DNA of 64,000 nt from Hyphomicrobiales bacterium (GTDB lineage Bacteria > Pseudomonadota > Alphaproteobacteria > Rhizobiales > Rhizobiaceae): contig UBZP01000001.1 in assembly GCA_900469965.1 (NCBI GenBank), positions 62,001-126,000 of the forward strand, given 5' to 3'. The first letter of the stretch is position 1, and each line of letters starts with the position of its first letter. Below are positions 8,639-17,170 of the stretch, piece by piece. Below the pieces are notes generated by a model. That model was given only the letters and a program-made list of their open reading frames with translations, ran no database searches and was not told the origin of the DNA. The position numbers and the translations under genes were made by a program.

Positions 8639-9535
8639 TCAGAACTCCGCCATGGGCGAAAGCCGGAAAGCCCCGGTCGGCACCGGGCCGCGGCGCATCA
8701 TGAAGCGCAGATCGCCGTCTTCGGCGAGACTGTCGCCCGTCCAGGCCATCCGGTCCGGCGGGAACAGGACCTCGGCGCTCTGCGGCTGCAAAGCGAGCGC
8801 CTGCAATATGCCGGCGAGCGTAGGAATGCGGGTGCCGACCACGTCCAGCAATGTGAACGTTTCGCCTGCCCGCTGCTGCCGCCAGGCGACGACGGCCGGA
8901 AATTCCGGCAGGAAGCTCAGCGTCACGGCCTCGACGAGCGCGGTGTTGAGCAGGAAGGTCTGCGTGTTCCGGCAAACCGCAAAGCGGGACGAGACCGGTT
9001 CCCGCGCCTCCAGCAGGTCTCGAAGAAGCGACAGGTCGCCCGCATCGGCCATGTCGAGCACGCGGGCGGACGGCTTCGCATCGACCGCAGCCGGTGCCGG
9101 CGCCGGGCCGACGAAGCGGTGCTCCGGCAGGGCGGCGAAGCCATGGGGCGCGTAGAGCTCCGGTTTGTCGGTGTAGAGGACGATCGCCTCGAAACCCCGT
9201 TCCTCGCATCGCTGCAGCGTGCGGCGGAGAAGGTCGCGAAACAGGCCCCGTCCACGGAACTCCGGCAGGACCGCGCCGGACTGCAGCCCGGCGGCGTCGA
9301 CCGGCCGACCGTCGATCAGAAGCGGCATCGCAAAGGCCGACAGGTTGGCCGCGCACCGGCCGCTGCCGTCGAACCAGGCCGAGGACATCAGCGTCCGGTC
9401 GCGCCCGCCCATCCGCTCCAGCGGGCTCACGTCGACGTCGAAAACGGCCAGAAGCAGTGCCTTCACCGCCGCCCAGCCGCCGGGATCGTCGAAATAGTCC
9501 TCGCGATAGGTGAGCCCGGCGCGGTCGCCGGTCAT
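8639..9535 (-). CDS. GNAT family N-acetyltransferase
   Basis: A predicted acetyl-CoA-dependent acetyltransferase of 298 residues. The acetyl-CoA loop is visible in LQSGAVLPEFRGRGLFRDLL (about 88-107), with the conserved Q/RxxGxG-type turn. The C-terminal half resembles a second, degenerate GNAT-like domain. The substrate is unknown. The ATG at 9535 starts 16 nt after the dut stop, so the two genes are probably co-transcribed and this gene is translated from a dut transcript. Confidence 0.8.
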   Translation of the reverse strand: MTGDRAGLTYREDYFDDPGGWAAVKALLLAVFDVDVSPLERMGGRDRTLMSSAWFDGSGRCAANLSAFAMPLLIDGRPVDAAGLQSGAVLPEFRGRGLFRDLLRRTLQRCEERGFEAIVLYTDKPELYAPHGFAALPEHRFVGPAPAPAAVDAKPSARVLDMADAGDLSLLRDLLEAREPVSSRFAVCRNTQTFLLNTALVEAVTLSFLPEFPAVVAWRQQRAGETFTLLDVVGTRIPTLAGILQALALQPQSAEVLFPPDRMAWTGDSLAEDGDLRFMMRRGPVPTGAFRLSPMAEF

Positions 9536-9551
9536 GCGCCGGCCACCGTCG

Positions 9552-10022
9552 CTACACCCCGGTCGAGCCGAAGCCGCCGGCGCCGCGCTCGGTCGCACCC
9601 GCCTCGGCGACCTCGCAGACCCTTGCCTGCACGACGGGGGCAATCACCATCTGGGCGATGCGCATGCCGCGCTCGATCGCAAAGTCCGCCTCGCCGAGAT
9701 TGACCAGCAGCACCTTCACTTCGCCGCGATAGTCGCTGTCGATGGTGCCGGGCGTGTTCAGGCAGGTGATGCCGTGCTTGAAGGCGAGGCCGGAGCGCGG
9801 CCGCACCTGCGCCTCGTAGCCCGCCGGGATCTCGAAGACGAAACCGGTCGGCACCAGGGCGCGCTGGCCCGGCGAAAGCACGAGCGGCGCGCCGTCGCCG
9901 ACCGCGGCGCGCAGGTCCATGCCGGCGGCACCCGCCGTCTCGTATGCGGGCAGGTCGAGGCCGGCGCCATGCGGCAGGCGGACGAGGTTCAGGGTCGGGT
10001 GGGGATCGTGTCGGATGTTCAT
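9552..10022 (-). CDS. dut: dUTP diphosphatase
   Basis: Hydrolyses dUTP to dUMP and pyrophosphate, keeping uracil out of DNA and feeding dTMP synthesis. The 156-residue trimeric-type protein shows the motifs AGMDLRAA (motif I), PRSGLA (II), [10 protein letters not shown] (III), [13 protein letters not shown] (IV) and the flexible C-terminal GAGGFGSTG (V). All five are intact and the length is standard. The gene is divergent from prfC, 97 bp away, and leads a two-gene unit with the acetyltransferase. Confidence 0.97.
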   Translation of the reverse strand: MNIRHDPHPTLNLVRLPHGAGLDLPAYETAGAAGMDLRAAVGDGAPLVLSPGQRALVPTGFVFEIPAGYEAQVRPRSGLAFKHGITCLNTPGTIDSDYRGEVKVLLVNLGEADFAIERGMRIAQMVIAPVVQARVCEVAEAGATERGAGGFGSTGV

Positions 10023-10119
10023 TCCCTATTTGCCGACCACCGGCAGCCGGGGTCAAACGCGAATTGAAAGTTTTCCACGAAACCGCTACATAGCGCCCGA
10101 CCAAGAGGATTTTCACGAC

Positions 10120-11703
10120 ATGGCCGAAAGTCTCGCCGAGGCGGTCTCCCGCCGCCGCACCTTTGCTATTATCGCCCACCCGGACGCGGGCAAGACGACG
10201 CTGACCGAGAAGCTCCTGCTGTTCGGCGGCGCGATCCAGCTCGCCGGCGAGGTCAAGGCAAAGAAGGACCGGATCCAGACCCGATCGGACTGGATGAAGA
10301 TCGAGCGCGAGCGCGGCATCTCGGTCGTCACCTCGGTGATGACCTTCGAGTACGAAGGCAACGTCTTCAACATCCTCGACACGCCCGGCCACGAGGATTT
10401 CGCCGACGATACCTACCGCACGCTGACGGCGGTGGATGCGGCCGTCATGGTGATCGACGCCGCCAAGGGCATCGAGCCGCGAACGCTGAAGCTGTTCGAG
10501 GTCTGCCGCATGCGCGACATCCCGATCATCACCTTCGTCAACAAGATGGACCGCGAGAGCCGCGATCCCTTTGAGATTCTCGACGAGGTCGAGGAGAAGC
10601 TGGCGCTCGATTGCGCGCCGGTGACCTGGCCGATCGGCCGCTCCAAGACCTTCTGCGGCTCCTATCACCTGTCGACCAACGAGGTGCGCGGTTCCGACAC
10701 CCAGGAGCGGCTGACCAAGGTCAACGATCCGGAGATGGCCTCGCACCGCCTGCCGGAGAACGAGCGCGAGGCCTTTATCGACGAGCTGACGCTCGCGATC
10801 GAAGCCTGCAAGCCGTTCGACAAGAAGGCCTTCCTCGAGGGACACCTGACGCCGGTCTTCTTCGGCTCGGCGCTCAGGAACTTCGGCGTGCGCGACCTGA
10901 TCAACGCGCTCGGCGCCTTCGCCCCGCCGCCGCGCGACCAGGTGGCGGATGTCCGGACCGTGCATGCGGCGGAAGACCGGATGACCGCCTTCGTCTTCAA
11001 GATCCAGGCGAACATGGATCCGAACCACCGCGACCGCATCGCCTTCGCCCGCGTCTGCTCCGGCAAGCTGGAGCGCGGCATGAAGGCGCGGCTGTCGCGC
11101 ACCGGCAAGCAGCTCGGGCTGACCGCGCCGCAGTTCTTCTTCGCCTCGCAGCGCCAGCTCGCAGACACCGCCTATGCCGGCGACGTGGTCGGCATCCCCA
11201 ACCACGGCACCCTGCGCATCGGCGACACGCTGACGGAAGGCGAGGCGCTGGTGTTCGAAGGCGTGCCGAACTTCTCGCCGGAAATCCTTCGCCGCGTTCG
11301 CCTGGAGGATGCGATGAAGGCGAAGAAGCTGAAGGAAGCGCTGCACCAGATGGCCGAGGAAGGCGTCGTCCAGCTGTTTTCGCCCGACGACGGTTCGCCG
11401 GCGATCGTCGGCGTCGTCGGCGCGCTGCAGCTCGACGTGCTGAAGGAACGGCTGCAGGCGGAGTATGGCCTGCCGGTATCCTTCGAGATGTCGCGCTTCT
11501 CCGTCTGCCGCTGGATCTCGGCGGACAATGCCGCCGACCTCGACAAGTTCGTCACCGCCCGGCGCGGCGACATCGCCCGCGACCTCGACGGCGACCCGGT
11601 GTTTCTGGCGCAGGATTCGTTTTCGCTGCGCTACGAGGCCGAACGCTATCCGGCGATCAAGATGGCCGCGATCAAGGAGTATCACGTCGCCAAGGCGGCG
11701 TGA
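10120..11703 (+). CDS. prfC: Peptide chain release factor 3
   Basis: A translational GTPase that recycles RF1/RF2 from the ribosome after termination. The 527-residue protein has G1 AHPDAGKTTLTEK (near residue 20), switch I with GISVVTSVMTF, G3 DTPGHEDF, G4 NKMDRE, and the RF3-specific C-terminal domain with FEMSRFSVCRWI. The length is family-typical. The ATG follows AAGAGGA at 8-9 nt. It is monocistronic, and a 9-bp perfect hairpin follows before the convergent DUF2182 gene. Confidence 0.96.
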   Translation: MAESLAEAVSRRRTFAIIAHPDAGKTTLTEKLLLFGGAIQLAGEVKAKKDRIQTRSDWMKIERERGISVVTSVMTFEYEGNVFNILDTPGHEDFADDTYRTLTAVDAAVMVIDAAKGIEPRTLKLFEVCRMRDIPIITFVNKMDRESRDPFEILDEVEEKLALDCAPVTWPIGRSKTFCGSYHLSTNEVRGSDTQERLTKVNDPEMASHRLPENEREAFIDELTLAIEACKPFDKKAFLEGHLTPVFFGSALRNFGVRDLINALGAFAPPPRDQVADVRTVHAAEDRMTAFVFKIQANMDPNHRDRIAFARVCSGKLERGMKARLSRTGKQLGLTAPQFFFASQRQLADTAYAGDVVGIPNHGTLRIGDTLTEGEALVFEGVPNFSPEILRRVRLEDAMKAKKLKEALHQMAEEGVVQLFSPDDGSPAIVGVVGALQLDVLKERLQAEYGLPVSFEMSRFSVCRWISADNAADLDKFVTARRGDIARDLDGDPVFLAQDSFSLRYEAERYPAIKMAAIKEYHVAKAA

Positions 11704-11716
11704 GGGGGCCTGGACG

Positions 11717-11736
11717 GGCGGGCACCTGTGCCCGCC
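11717..11736. terminator. Hairpin between convergent prfC and DUF2182 gene
   Basis: Perfect 9-bp arms (11717-11725 and 11728-11736, GGCGGGCAC and its complement) leave only a 2-nt turn. It lies 13 bp after the prfC stop. The lack of a T-run makes its efficiency uncertain. Confidence 0.45.
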
Positions 11737-11745
11737 TCACACATG

Positions 11746-12627
11746 TCACCCCGGCCAGAGCCCGCGCGCCGTCAGCCAGAGGCCGGCCGCTGCCAGGAGC
11801 ACTCCGGCGGCACGGCCCATCCGGTCGCCGCCCGGCAGAAGCTTCTCCGCCAGCACGAAGATGGCGATGACGGCGATCCAGAGGATGTTCATCACACCGC
11901 CGACGAACAGCAGCAGCATCAGCGGCCAGCAGCAGCCTACGCAATAGGCACCGTGCCGCATGCCCATCAGGAAGGCGCCGGCCGTGTCGCGCCTGAAGCC
12001 GCCCGCGGCTTGCAGGAAGGCGGCCGGAGCGCGGCATTTGCCGAGGCAGGCGCTCTTCAGCGGCGTCCATTGGTACAGGCCGGCGACGACGAGAAGCACG
12101 CCGCTCAAGAAGGGACTGGCGCTCTCCATCATCGGCGTCAGCAGCAGCGCCCGTTCCAGCAGCCACTGGCCGAGGGCGGCGGCGAGCGAGAACAGGAACC
12201 AGATCGCCAGATAGCCGGCGCAGAAGATCCCGGTCGCCGCGACCGGCGTGCCCTTCGCGGCCGCATGCCGCCCGACCCTGGCATAGAGCAGGATCATCGG
12301 CGAGGCCGACGGCAGCATCATGCCCACCATCATCACGAACCACATGGCCACCACCAGGGCCGTGTCGTCCGTGGTCCAGCCGGCGGGAGCGGCCGGCCCC
12401 ATGGCCATGCCGGACATGTCCATGCCCGGCATCGTCTCCATTCCCTGCATTCCCTCCATGCCGGGCATGCCGCCCATCGTGCCGGCGCCGTCCACGGGCG
12501 GCGGCGCGCCCATCGAGCGGGCGAGCGAGAGGAGGTAGAGCCAGGCCAGCACCGTCATCGCTGCGAGACACAGGGCAACGATCGTGCGGTCGCGCTTGAG
12601 CAGCCTGTCGAGTGCCGGATCCCCCAT
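11746..12627 (-). CDS. DUF2182 integral membrane protein with Met-rich segment
   Basis: A 293-residue inner-membrane protein of the uncharacterised DUF2182 (predicted metal-binding) family. After a first helix (about 15-37) comes a striking Met/Gly/Pro-rich segment, about residues 47-78, in which MGGM, PGM, EGM, QGM, PGMDM and SGMAM follow one another. Such MxxM runs bind Cu(I) in copper proteins. The helices that follow contain the family motif MWFVMMVGMMLPSASPM, and Cys residues occur in CLGKC and CVGCCW. The start lies 19 nt after the DUF1326 gene, so they form one operon. A role in metal (possibly copper) handling is inferred; no function is established. Confidence 0.82.
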   Translation of the reverse strand: MGDPALDRLLKRDRTIVALCLAAMTVLAWLYLLSLARSMGAPPPVDGAGTMGGMPGMEGMQGMETMPGMDMSGMAMGPAAPAGWTTDDTALVVAMWFVMMVGMMLPSASPMILLYARVGRHAAAKGTPVAATGIFCAGYLAIWFLFSLAAALGQWLLERALLLTPMMESASPFLSGVLLVVAGLYQWTPLKSACLGKCRAPAAFLQAAGGFRRDTAGAFLMGMRHGAYCVGCCWPLMLLLFVGGVMNILWIAVIAIFVLAEKLLPGGDRMGRAAGVLLAAAGLWLTARGLWPG

Positions 12628-12646
12628 GGCGCCCCCGGGCTCCGGC

Positions 12647-13279
12647 CTAGTGGACGACGCCGGCGCCGGTCATGTGCAGCCTGCTGAAATGGGCATGGCT
12701 GTCGGACAGGGACAGCACAATCGGCCCCTTCGTTTCCGCCCAGCCGCGACCGACTTCGCACATGTCGTATTCGAAGCCGTGCGGCAGGTTGATGCGGACG
12801 TGGTGCTCCTCGCCGGTGACGGGGTTGCGGATGGGCTCGGCCCGGGCATCGATCCAGCCGGGGATCTCCACGCGCGCGGTGCGGCCGTCGACATCGACCG
12901 TGAAGTCGATGCGCGTGAACACCGGCTCGTGCACGGTGTCGAAGGTGGTGGCGAAGACGGCGAAGAAGGTGGCACCGGGCTCCGTGTCCTCCCCGCTCAT
13001 GATGCGCAGCAGGGCCTCGCGCTGCTCCGGCGTCGCGCGTTCGTCCACGATCGGCACGCACTGGCCGCCGCCCTCGTGGATCGCGCCGGGCCAGGCGACG
13101 ATCATCGCGATCTTCAGGCCGTCGAGGCGCGTCGAACCGTGAAATCCGTCCTCGATCTCGATCGCGCCGACCGCATGGCACTTGCCCTGGGTGGGCAGCG
13201 CATTGAACTGGCAGGGACAGCCATAGGCGCAGTTGCAATGAATGAATTCGCGGCCCTGGAGCTTCCAATCGACGCTCAT
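12647..13279 (-). CDS. DUF1326 family protein
   Basis: A 210-residue soluble protein of the DUF1326 family, function unknown. The N-terminus contains the cysteine motif HCNCAYGCPCQF (about residues 14-25), which looks like a metal or thiol site, and the rest is predicted beta-rich. The ATG at 13279 follows GGAGG; an upstream ATG at 13303 is less likely. It is the first gene of an operon with DUF2182, a pairing I recall from other proteobacteria. The promoter contains a perfect inverted repeat, suggesting a dedicated regulator encoded elsewhere. Confidence 0.8.
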   Translation of the reverse strand: MSVDWKLQGREFIHCNCAYGCPCQFNALPTQGKCHAVGAIEIEDGFHGSTRLDGLKIAMIVAWPGAIHEGGGQCVPIVDERATPEQREALLRIMSGEDTEPGATFFAVFATTFDTVHEPVFTRIDFTVDVDGRTARVEIPGWIDARAEPIRNPVTGEEHHVRINLPHGFEYDMCEVGRGWAETKGPIVLSLSDSHAHFSRLHMTGAGVVH

Positions 13280-13308
13280 CACGACGTCCTCCGCTGCGCG
13301 CATCAGTA

Positions 13309-13331
13309 TATTAATGCTTCATAATTTAATA
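13309..13331. promoter_or_regulatory. Inverted repeat in DUF1326-DUF2182 promoter
   Basis: TATTAA and TTAATA arms flank 11 bp, 30 bp upstream of the DUF1326 start, in the only AT-rich part of this region. It is a plausible operator for a dimeric repressor or activator. The regulator is not in the window. Confidence 0.35.
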
Positions 13332-13411
13332 CCCGCAGACGGGCCTTGTCCAGCGTATCCCCCCGCCAGGCTGTGCCCGAACCGGGCGCGCTCAAAGCGC
13401 AAGCAGCGCCG

Positions 13412-13816
13412 TCATTCCTCATCCCGGGATGGCAGGCCGGCTATGTCCAGGGCCCATGGCAAGGCCGAGCGACACCAGATCTGGCGCTTCGGCACAAGAT
13501 CGCGGCGCTGGTTGATCGTTCCCACCCGGATGCCGACCTCGTCCGCGTCCTCGCCCTCGCCGGTGCGATAGCAAGGCGATCCGCATTTCGGGCAAAAAAG
13601 CTGGAAGCTGCGGCCGCCGCTGTCGCCGGTCTTCACATAGACCGTCGGCGTGCCGCGCGTCAGGCGAAAATCCTCGGCCTTGGCGGCGGCGGTGACCCGG
13701 TAGGCGGACCCGGTCATCTGCTGGCAGTCCCTGCAATGGCAGATCGAGACGCGGTCGGGATCGATCTCCGCCTCGTAGGCGATGTGTCCGCAGTGGCATT
13801 GCCCGTCGATCCGCAT
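13412..13816 (-). CDS. GFA/CENP-V family zinc protein
   Basis: A 134-residue member of the glutathione-dependent formaldehyde-activating enzyme-like family. Zinc ligands are visible in GQCHCGHIAY (near residue 8), ICHCRDCQQMTGSAYRV (near 28) and FCPKCGSPCY (near 77), the standard GFA arrangement. Most family members have no demonstrated activity, so formaldehyde metabolism should not be assumed. The ATG at 13816 is preceded by GGGAGG; longer in-frame starts reach 13912 but are Arg-rich and non-conserved. Divergent from the class II amidotransferase. Confidence 0.87.
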   Translation of the reverse strand: MRIDGQCHCGHIAYEAEIDPDRVSICHCRDCQQMTGSAYRVTAAAKAEDFRLTRGTPTVYVKTGDSGGRSFQLFCPKCGSPCYRTGEGEDADEVGIRVGTINQRRDLVPKRQIWCRSALPWALDIAGLPSRDEE

Positions 13817-13921
13817 CCCGGCCTCCCATGCCGTTTCAGTGCGCGCTCTCCGGCCGGCCCGCGCCCTGATCGGGGGGCTGGCCTGCCATAGGGCAAATGG
13901 TTTCCGCGCCATTTACCTCCG

Positions 13922-13952
13922 TTAACGCAATTTTACCCTTTTTCGATGATTC
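13922..13952 (+). promoter_or_regulatory. CtrA-like motif and GAnTC site upstream of amidotransferase
   Basis: TTAA at 13922-13925 and TTAC at 13933-13936 are 7 bp apart, matching the TTAA-N7-TTAA CtrA consensus at 7 of 8 positions. A GATTC methylation site follows at 13948. This combination is common in cell-cycle-controlled alphaproteobacterial promoters. It is a short motif and could be chance. Confidence 0.3.
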
Positions 13953-14016
13953 TCGCAGGAGCACATGCATTCCTCCCCTTCGGCCGTTCCGGCCGGCAGC
14001 CAAGCGAGTCGAACCT

Positions 14017-14847
14017 ATGTGCCGTTGGGCAGCCTATCGCGGTGAACCGCTCTTTCTGGAGGAGCTCGTCTCCTCACCCGCGCATTCGCTGATCGAGCAG
14101 TCCCATTGCGCGACCCGCGCCAAGACGGCGACCAATGGCGACGGCTTCGGCATCGCCTGGTACGGCGAGCGGCCGGAACCCGGACGCTACCGCGACATCC
14201 TGCCGGCCTGGTCGGACTGCAACCTGAAGAGCATCGCCCGGCAGATCCGCTCGCCCCTGTTCCTCGCCCATGTGCGGGCGGCGACCGGCGGCGGCACGCG
14301 GCGCGACAACTGCCATCCCTTTGTCCACGGCGTCTGGTCCTTCATGCACAACGGCCAGATCGCCGATTTCGAGCACCTGCGCCGGCCGATGGAAACGATG
14401 CTCGACAACGACCTCTATGCGGCCCGGACCGGGGCGACGGATTCGGAACTGCTGTTCCTGCTCGCCCTGCAGTTCGGCCTGGCGGAGGACCCGCTCGCCG
14501 CCGTCGCCGAGACGATCGCCTTCGTCGAGCGGCTGGCGCGGCATCTGGAACGCCGGGTGCTGGTCCGCTTCACCGCCGCGCTGTCGGACGGTCGCACGCT
14601 CTATGCCGTCCGCTACGCCACCGACTTGCGGGCGCCGACGCTCTACGCCGCGCCGATGGGCGGGGCCGGCGGCTATTGCCTCGTCTCCGAGCCGCTGAAC
14701 GACGACACCGACAGCTGGGTCGAAATCCCGGATGGCAGCGCCGTCGTGCTCGGCGAGGACGGCGTCGATGTCCGCCTGTTCGCGCCGGCCGGGCGCCCGG
14801 CGCCGCAGACGGGGCACACAGGGCCGGAACTCGCCGTCGCCGGCTGA
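14017..14847 (+). CDS. Class II glutamine amidotransferase (YafJ-like)
   Basis: A single-domain Ntn-type glutamine amidohydrolase of 276 residues. The ATG at 14017 puts Cys at position 2 (MCRWAAYRGEP), which becomes the N-terminal nucleophile after Met removal; this decides the start, as a longer frame from 13897 would bury the catalytic Cys. Other family features are NGDGFGIAWYG, the oxyanion/substrate segment LAHVRAATGG and SFMHNGQI. No synthetase domain is attached, so the acceptor of the released ammonia is unknown; relatives include EgtC and YafJ. Upstream lies a CtrA-like half-site pair. Confidence 0.88.
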   Translation: MCRWAAYRGEPLFLEELVSSPAHSLIEQSHCATRAKTATNGDGFGIAWYGERPEPGRYRDILPAWSDCNLKSIARQIRSPLFLAHVRAATGGGTRRDNCHPFVHGVWSFMHNGQIADFEHLRRPMETMLDNDLYAARTGATDSELLFLLALQFGLAEDPLAAVAETIAFVERLARHLERRVLVRFTAALSDGRTLYAVRYATDLRAPTLYAAPMGGAGGYCLVSEPLNDDTDSWVEIPDGSAVVLGEDGVDVRLFAPAGRPAPQTGHTGPELAVAG

Positions 14848-14873
14848 TCGCAGCGCCGCGGCGATCCGATCCC

Positions 14874-16112
14874 CTACGACAGGGCCGCCAGCCTTTCGGC
14901 GATCAGCGCCGCGAGCCGGTCGGCCACATCCTCCTTGGTGAGGTCGGGCCAGGCGTCGATGCCGCTTTTCGAAACGATGCGCACGCTGTTGCGGCTGCCG
15001 CCCATGACGCCGGTTGCCGGCGAGACGTCATTGGCGACGATCAGGTCGGCGCCCTTGCGCTTCAGCTTCTCGCGGGCGTTCGCCTCGAGGTCCTGGGTCT
15101 CGGCCGCAAAGCCGATGACCAGCTTCGGCCGGAGCGCATGGTGGCCGATCGTCTTCAGAATGTCGGGGTTTTCCGCAAGCTGCAGCGGCGGCGGCGCCTC
15201 GCCGGGCTTTTTCTTGATCTTCTCGCCCGCCGTGGCCGCGACGCGCCAGTCGGCGACCGCTGCGACCATGACGGCGATGTCGGCCGGCAGGCCGGCGAGA
15301 ACGGCGTTCAGCATCTCTTCCGCCCGCTCGACATGGATGGTCGAAACGCCCGCAGGATCGGCGAGCTCGACCGGTCCGGAGACGAGCGTGACATCGGCAC
15401 CGAGCTTGGCCAGCGCGGCTGCGATCGCATGGCCCTGGCGGCCGGACGAGCGGTTGGCGATGTAGCGCACCGGATCGATCGGCTCATGCGTCGGGCCGGA
15501 GGTGACGATCGCCTTCCTGCCGGCAAGCGGTCCGGCCGCCGGATGTCCACCGCCACCGAGGCGGGCCTCGACGGCTGCGACGATTTCCAACGGCTCGGCC
15601 ATGCGCCCGAGCCCGGCCTCGCCGCCCTCCGCCATCTCGCCGGCATTCGGCCCCACGAACCGGATGCCGTCGCCGGCCAGCGTCTCGGCGTTGCGCAGCG
15701 TCGCTGGATGCGCCCACATCCTGGGGTTCATCGCCGGCGCGATCAGCACCGGGCGGTCGGTCGCCAGAAGCACGGTCGAGGCGAGGTCGTCGGCCAGGCC
15801 GTTCGCCATCTTGGCCATCAGGTCGGCCGTGGCGGGCGCGACGATCACGAGGTCGCAATCACGTGCCAGCCGGATATGCCCGACATCCTGCTCGTCCTCG
15901 CGCGAAAACAGGTCGGTGAAGACATGGCCCGCGGACAGCGCGCCGACGGCGAGCGGGGTGACGAACTGCTGCGCGCCGGCGGTCATCAGCGGGATCACGC
16001 TTGCGCCCCGCTCGCGCAGGCGGCGGATCAGGTCGAGGCTCTTGTAGGCCGCGATCCCGCCGGAAATGATCAGGAGAATGCGCTTGTCCTTCAACGTCAT
16101 GGGCAGGGTCAT
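14874..16112 (-). CDS. coaBC: Bifunctional CoaBC: phosphopantothenoylcysteine decarboxylase/synthase
   Basis: Catalyses two steps of coenzyme A synthesis: ligation of cysteine to 4'-phosphopantothenate (CoaB) and decarboxylation of the product (CoaC). The 412-residue fusion has a flavin-binding CoaC half (LLIISGGIAAYKSLDLIRRL near residue 11; PAMNPRMWAHPA) and a CoaB half (VTSGPTHEPIDPVRYIANRSSG). The start at 16112 is preceded by GGAG; 20 further residues are possible from 16172. Neighbours are the K+ channel gene 93 bp upstream and ubiB beyond, all on the same strand, as in rhizobial genomes. Confidence 0.96.
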   Translation of the reverse strand: MTLPMTLKDKRILLIISGGIAAYKSLDLIRRLRERGASVIPLMTAGAQQFVTPLAVGALSAGHVFTDLFSREDEQDVGHIRLARDCDLVIVAPATADLMAKMANGLADDLASTVLLATDRPVLIAPAMNPRMWAHPATLRNAETLAGDGIRFVGPNAGEMAEGGEAGLGRMAEPLEIVAAVEARLGGGGHPAAGPLAGRKAIVTSGPTHEPIDPVRYIANRSSGRQGHAIAAALAKLGADVTLVSGPVELADPAGVSTIHVERAEEMLNAVLAGLPADIAVMVAAVADWRVAATAGEKIKKKPGEAPPPLQLAENPDILKTIGHHALRPKLVIGFAAETQDLEANAREKLKRKGADLIVANDVSPATGVMGGSRNSVRIVSKSGIDAWPDLTKEDVADRLAALIAERLAALS

Positions 16113-16205
16113 GTGCCGCTCCGGCGGAATGAGGTCTGTTGCGTTCCTACCGCCTTCTCCGCCCGTTTCCAAGCGGCCGTGCGATCCTCCGGGCGCGGGC
16201 CGCCG

Positions 16206-17003
16206 TCACGAGCCTTCGTCGGGGATGTTCAGCACGTGGCCGCAGGCCTTGCAGTGCACGGCATCGGCGTCGTGGCGCTGGAGGCCGCATTGCGGACAGG
16301 AGAACGACACCTTGTGCGGACGCACGATCGTCTGCGCCAACCGCACGAACAGCGAGATGCCGATGATCATGGTGACGATCGAGGTGAGCTTGCCGAGCGT
16401 GCCGGGCAGGGTGATGTCGCCGAAGCCGGTGGTGGTCACGGTGGCGACGGTGAAATAGAGCGCGTCGACGAAGCCGCTGACGTTGTCGGCGTAGAAGAAG
16501 GTCGAATAGACGAACCCCGTGACGAGGAAGAGGAATACGAGGAAATTGACGCAGGCCTGGATCGTATCCTCGTAGTCGGAAAGGCCCTGCCGCCGCAGGA
16601 TCAGCGAGAACAGCCGGCTCTGGCTGACCGACCAGATGCGCAAGGCGCGCAGGAAGGCAAAGTTGGCGAGCTGATTGGGAAACAGCAGCGTGGCGAGGAT
16701 GAACAGATCGACCCAGTTCATCGGCTTGCCCAGCCAGTAGCGGAAGGTGGGCGCCACCAGCACGCGAGCCACGATCTCGAAGGCGATGATGCCGGCGACG
16801 ACATAGTCGACCAGCAGATAGGCGTTGCCGGCACGAAGATAGGGACCCATCAGGAAGAAGACGATGATGGCGAGATCGATCGTCATCATGGCGAACTGGA
16901 AGGCGATGGAACGAGGGTCGCTGCCGAAATAGAGGCCGCGCAGACGACGGCGCAGCGCCGCTATCATCGAATTCTGTTCCCCGGAATGCTCAAGCTCAGC
17001 CAT
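16206..17003 (-). CDS. Potassium channel family protein with C-terminal zinc ribbon
   Basis: A 265-residue voltage-gated-like K+ channel subunit. Hydrophobic segments span about 36-55, 63-85, 98-112, 150-172 and 203-222. The pore helix and selectivity filter read TVTTTGFGD (188-196), a TTGFGD variant of the canonical TVGYGD. After the last helix comes a short cytoplasmic tail with CPQC (236-239) and CKAC (251-254), a rubredoxin-like zinc ribbon. This tail is unusual for a channel and could be a metal or redox sensor. It lies between coaBC and ubiB on the same strand. Ion selectivity is inferred from the filter. Confidence 0.85.
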   Translation of the reverse strand: MAELEHSGEQNSMIAALRRRLRGLYFGSDPRSIAFQFAMMTIDLAIIVFFLMGPYLRAGNAYLLVDYVVAGIIAFEIVARVLVAPTFRYWLGKPMNWVDLFILATLLFPNQLANFAFLRALRIWSVSQSRLFSLILRRQGLSDYEDTIQACVNFLVFLFLVTGFVYSTFFYADNVSGFVDALYFTVATVTTTGFGDITLPGTLGKLTSIVTMIIGISLFVRLAQTIVRPHKVSFSCPQCGLQRHDADAVHCKACGHVLNIPDEGS

Positions 17004-17170
17004 GGCGGCAATGTATGTCGCGCCCTGCCCGGGTCAAGCGGATGCGGCCGCCCCGCATGCGGCCCAGGTCGAGGTCCTTCAATTCATCCCGGCGCCGGAT
17101 CGATGCGGGACAGGCGCGCTGCGCCGCAGCATGCGGCGCAGCGCGAAACGCCGAATAAGGTAAGCCGATG

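Noticed and set aside
9532-11685. 717-codon minus-strand open frame opposite prfC
   Set aside because: Antisense of RF3 with its conserved GTPase motifs on the + strand; also covers dut in a wrong frame.
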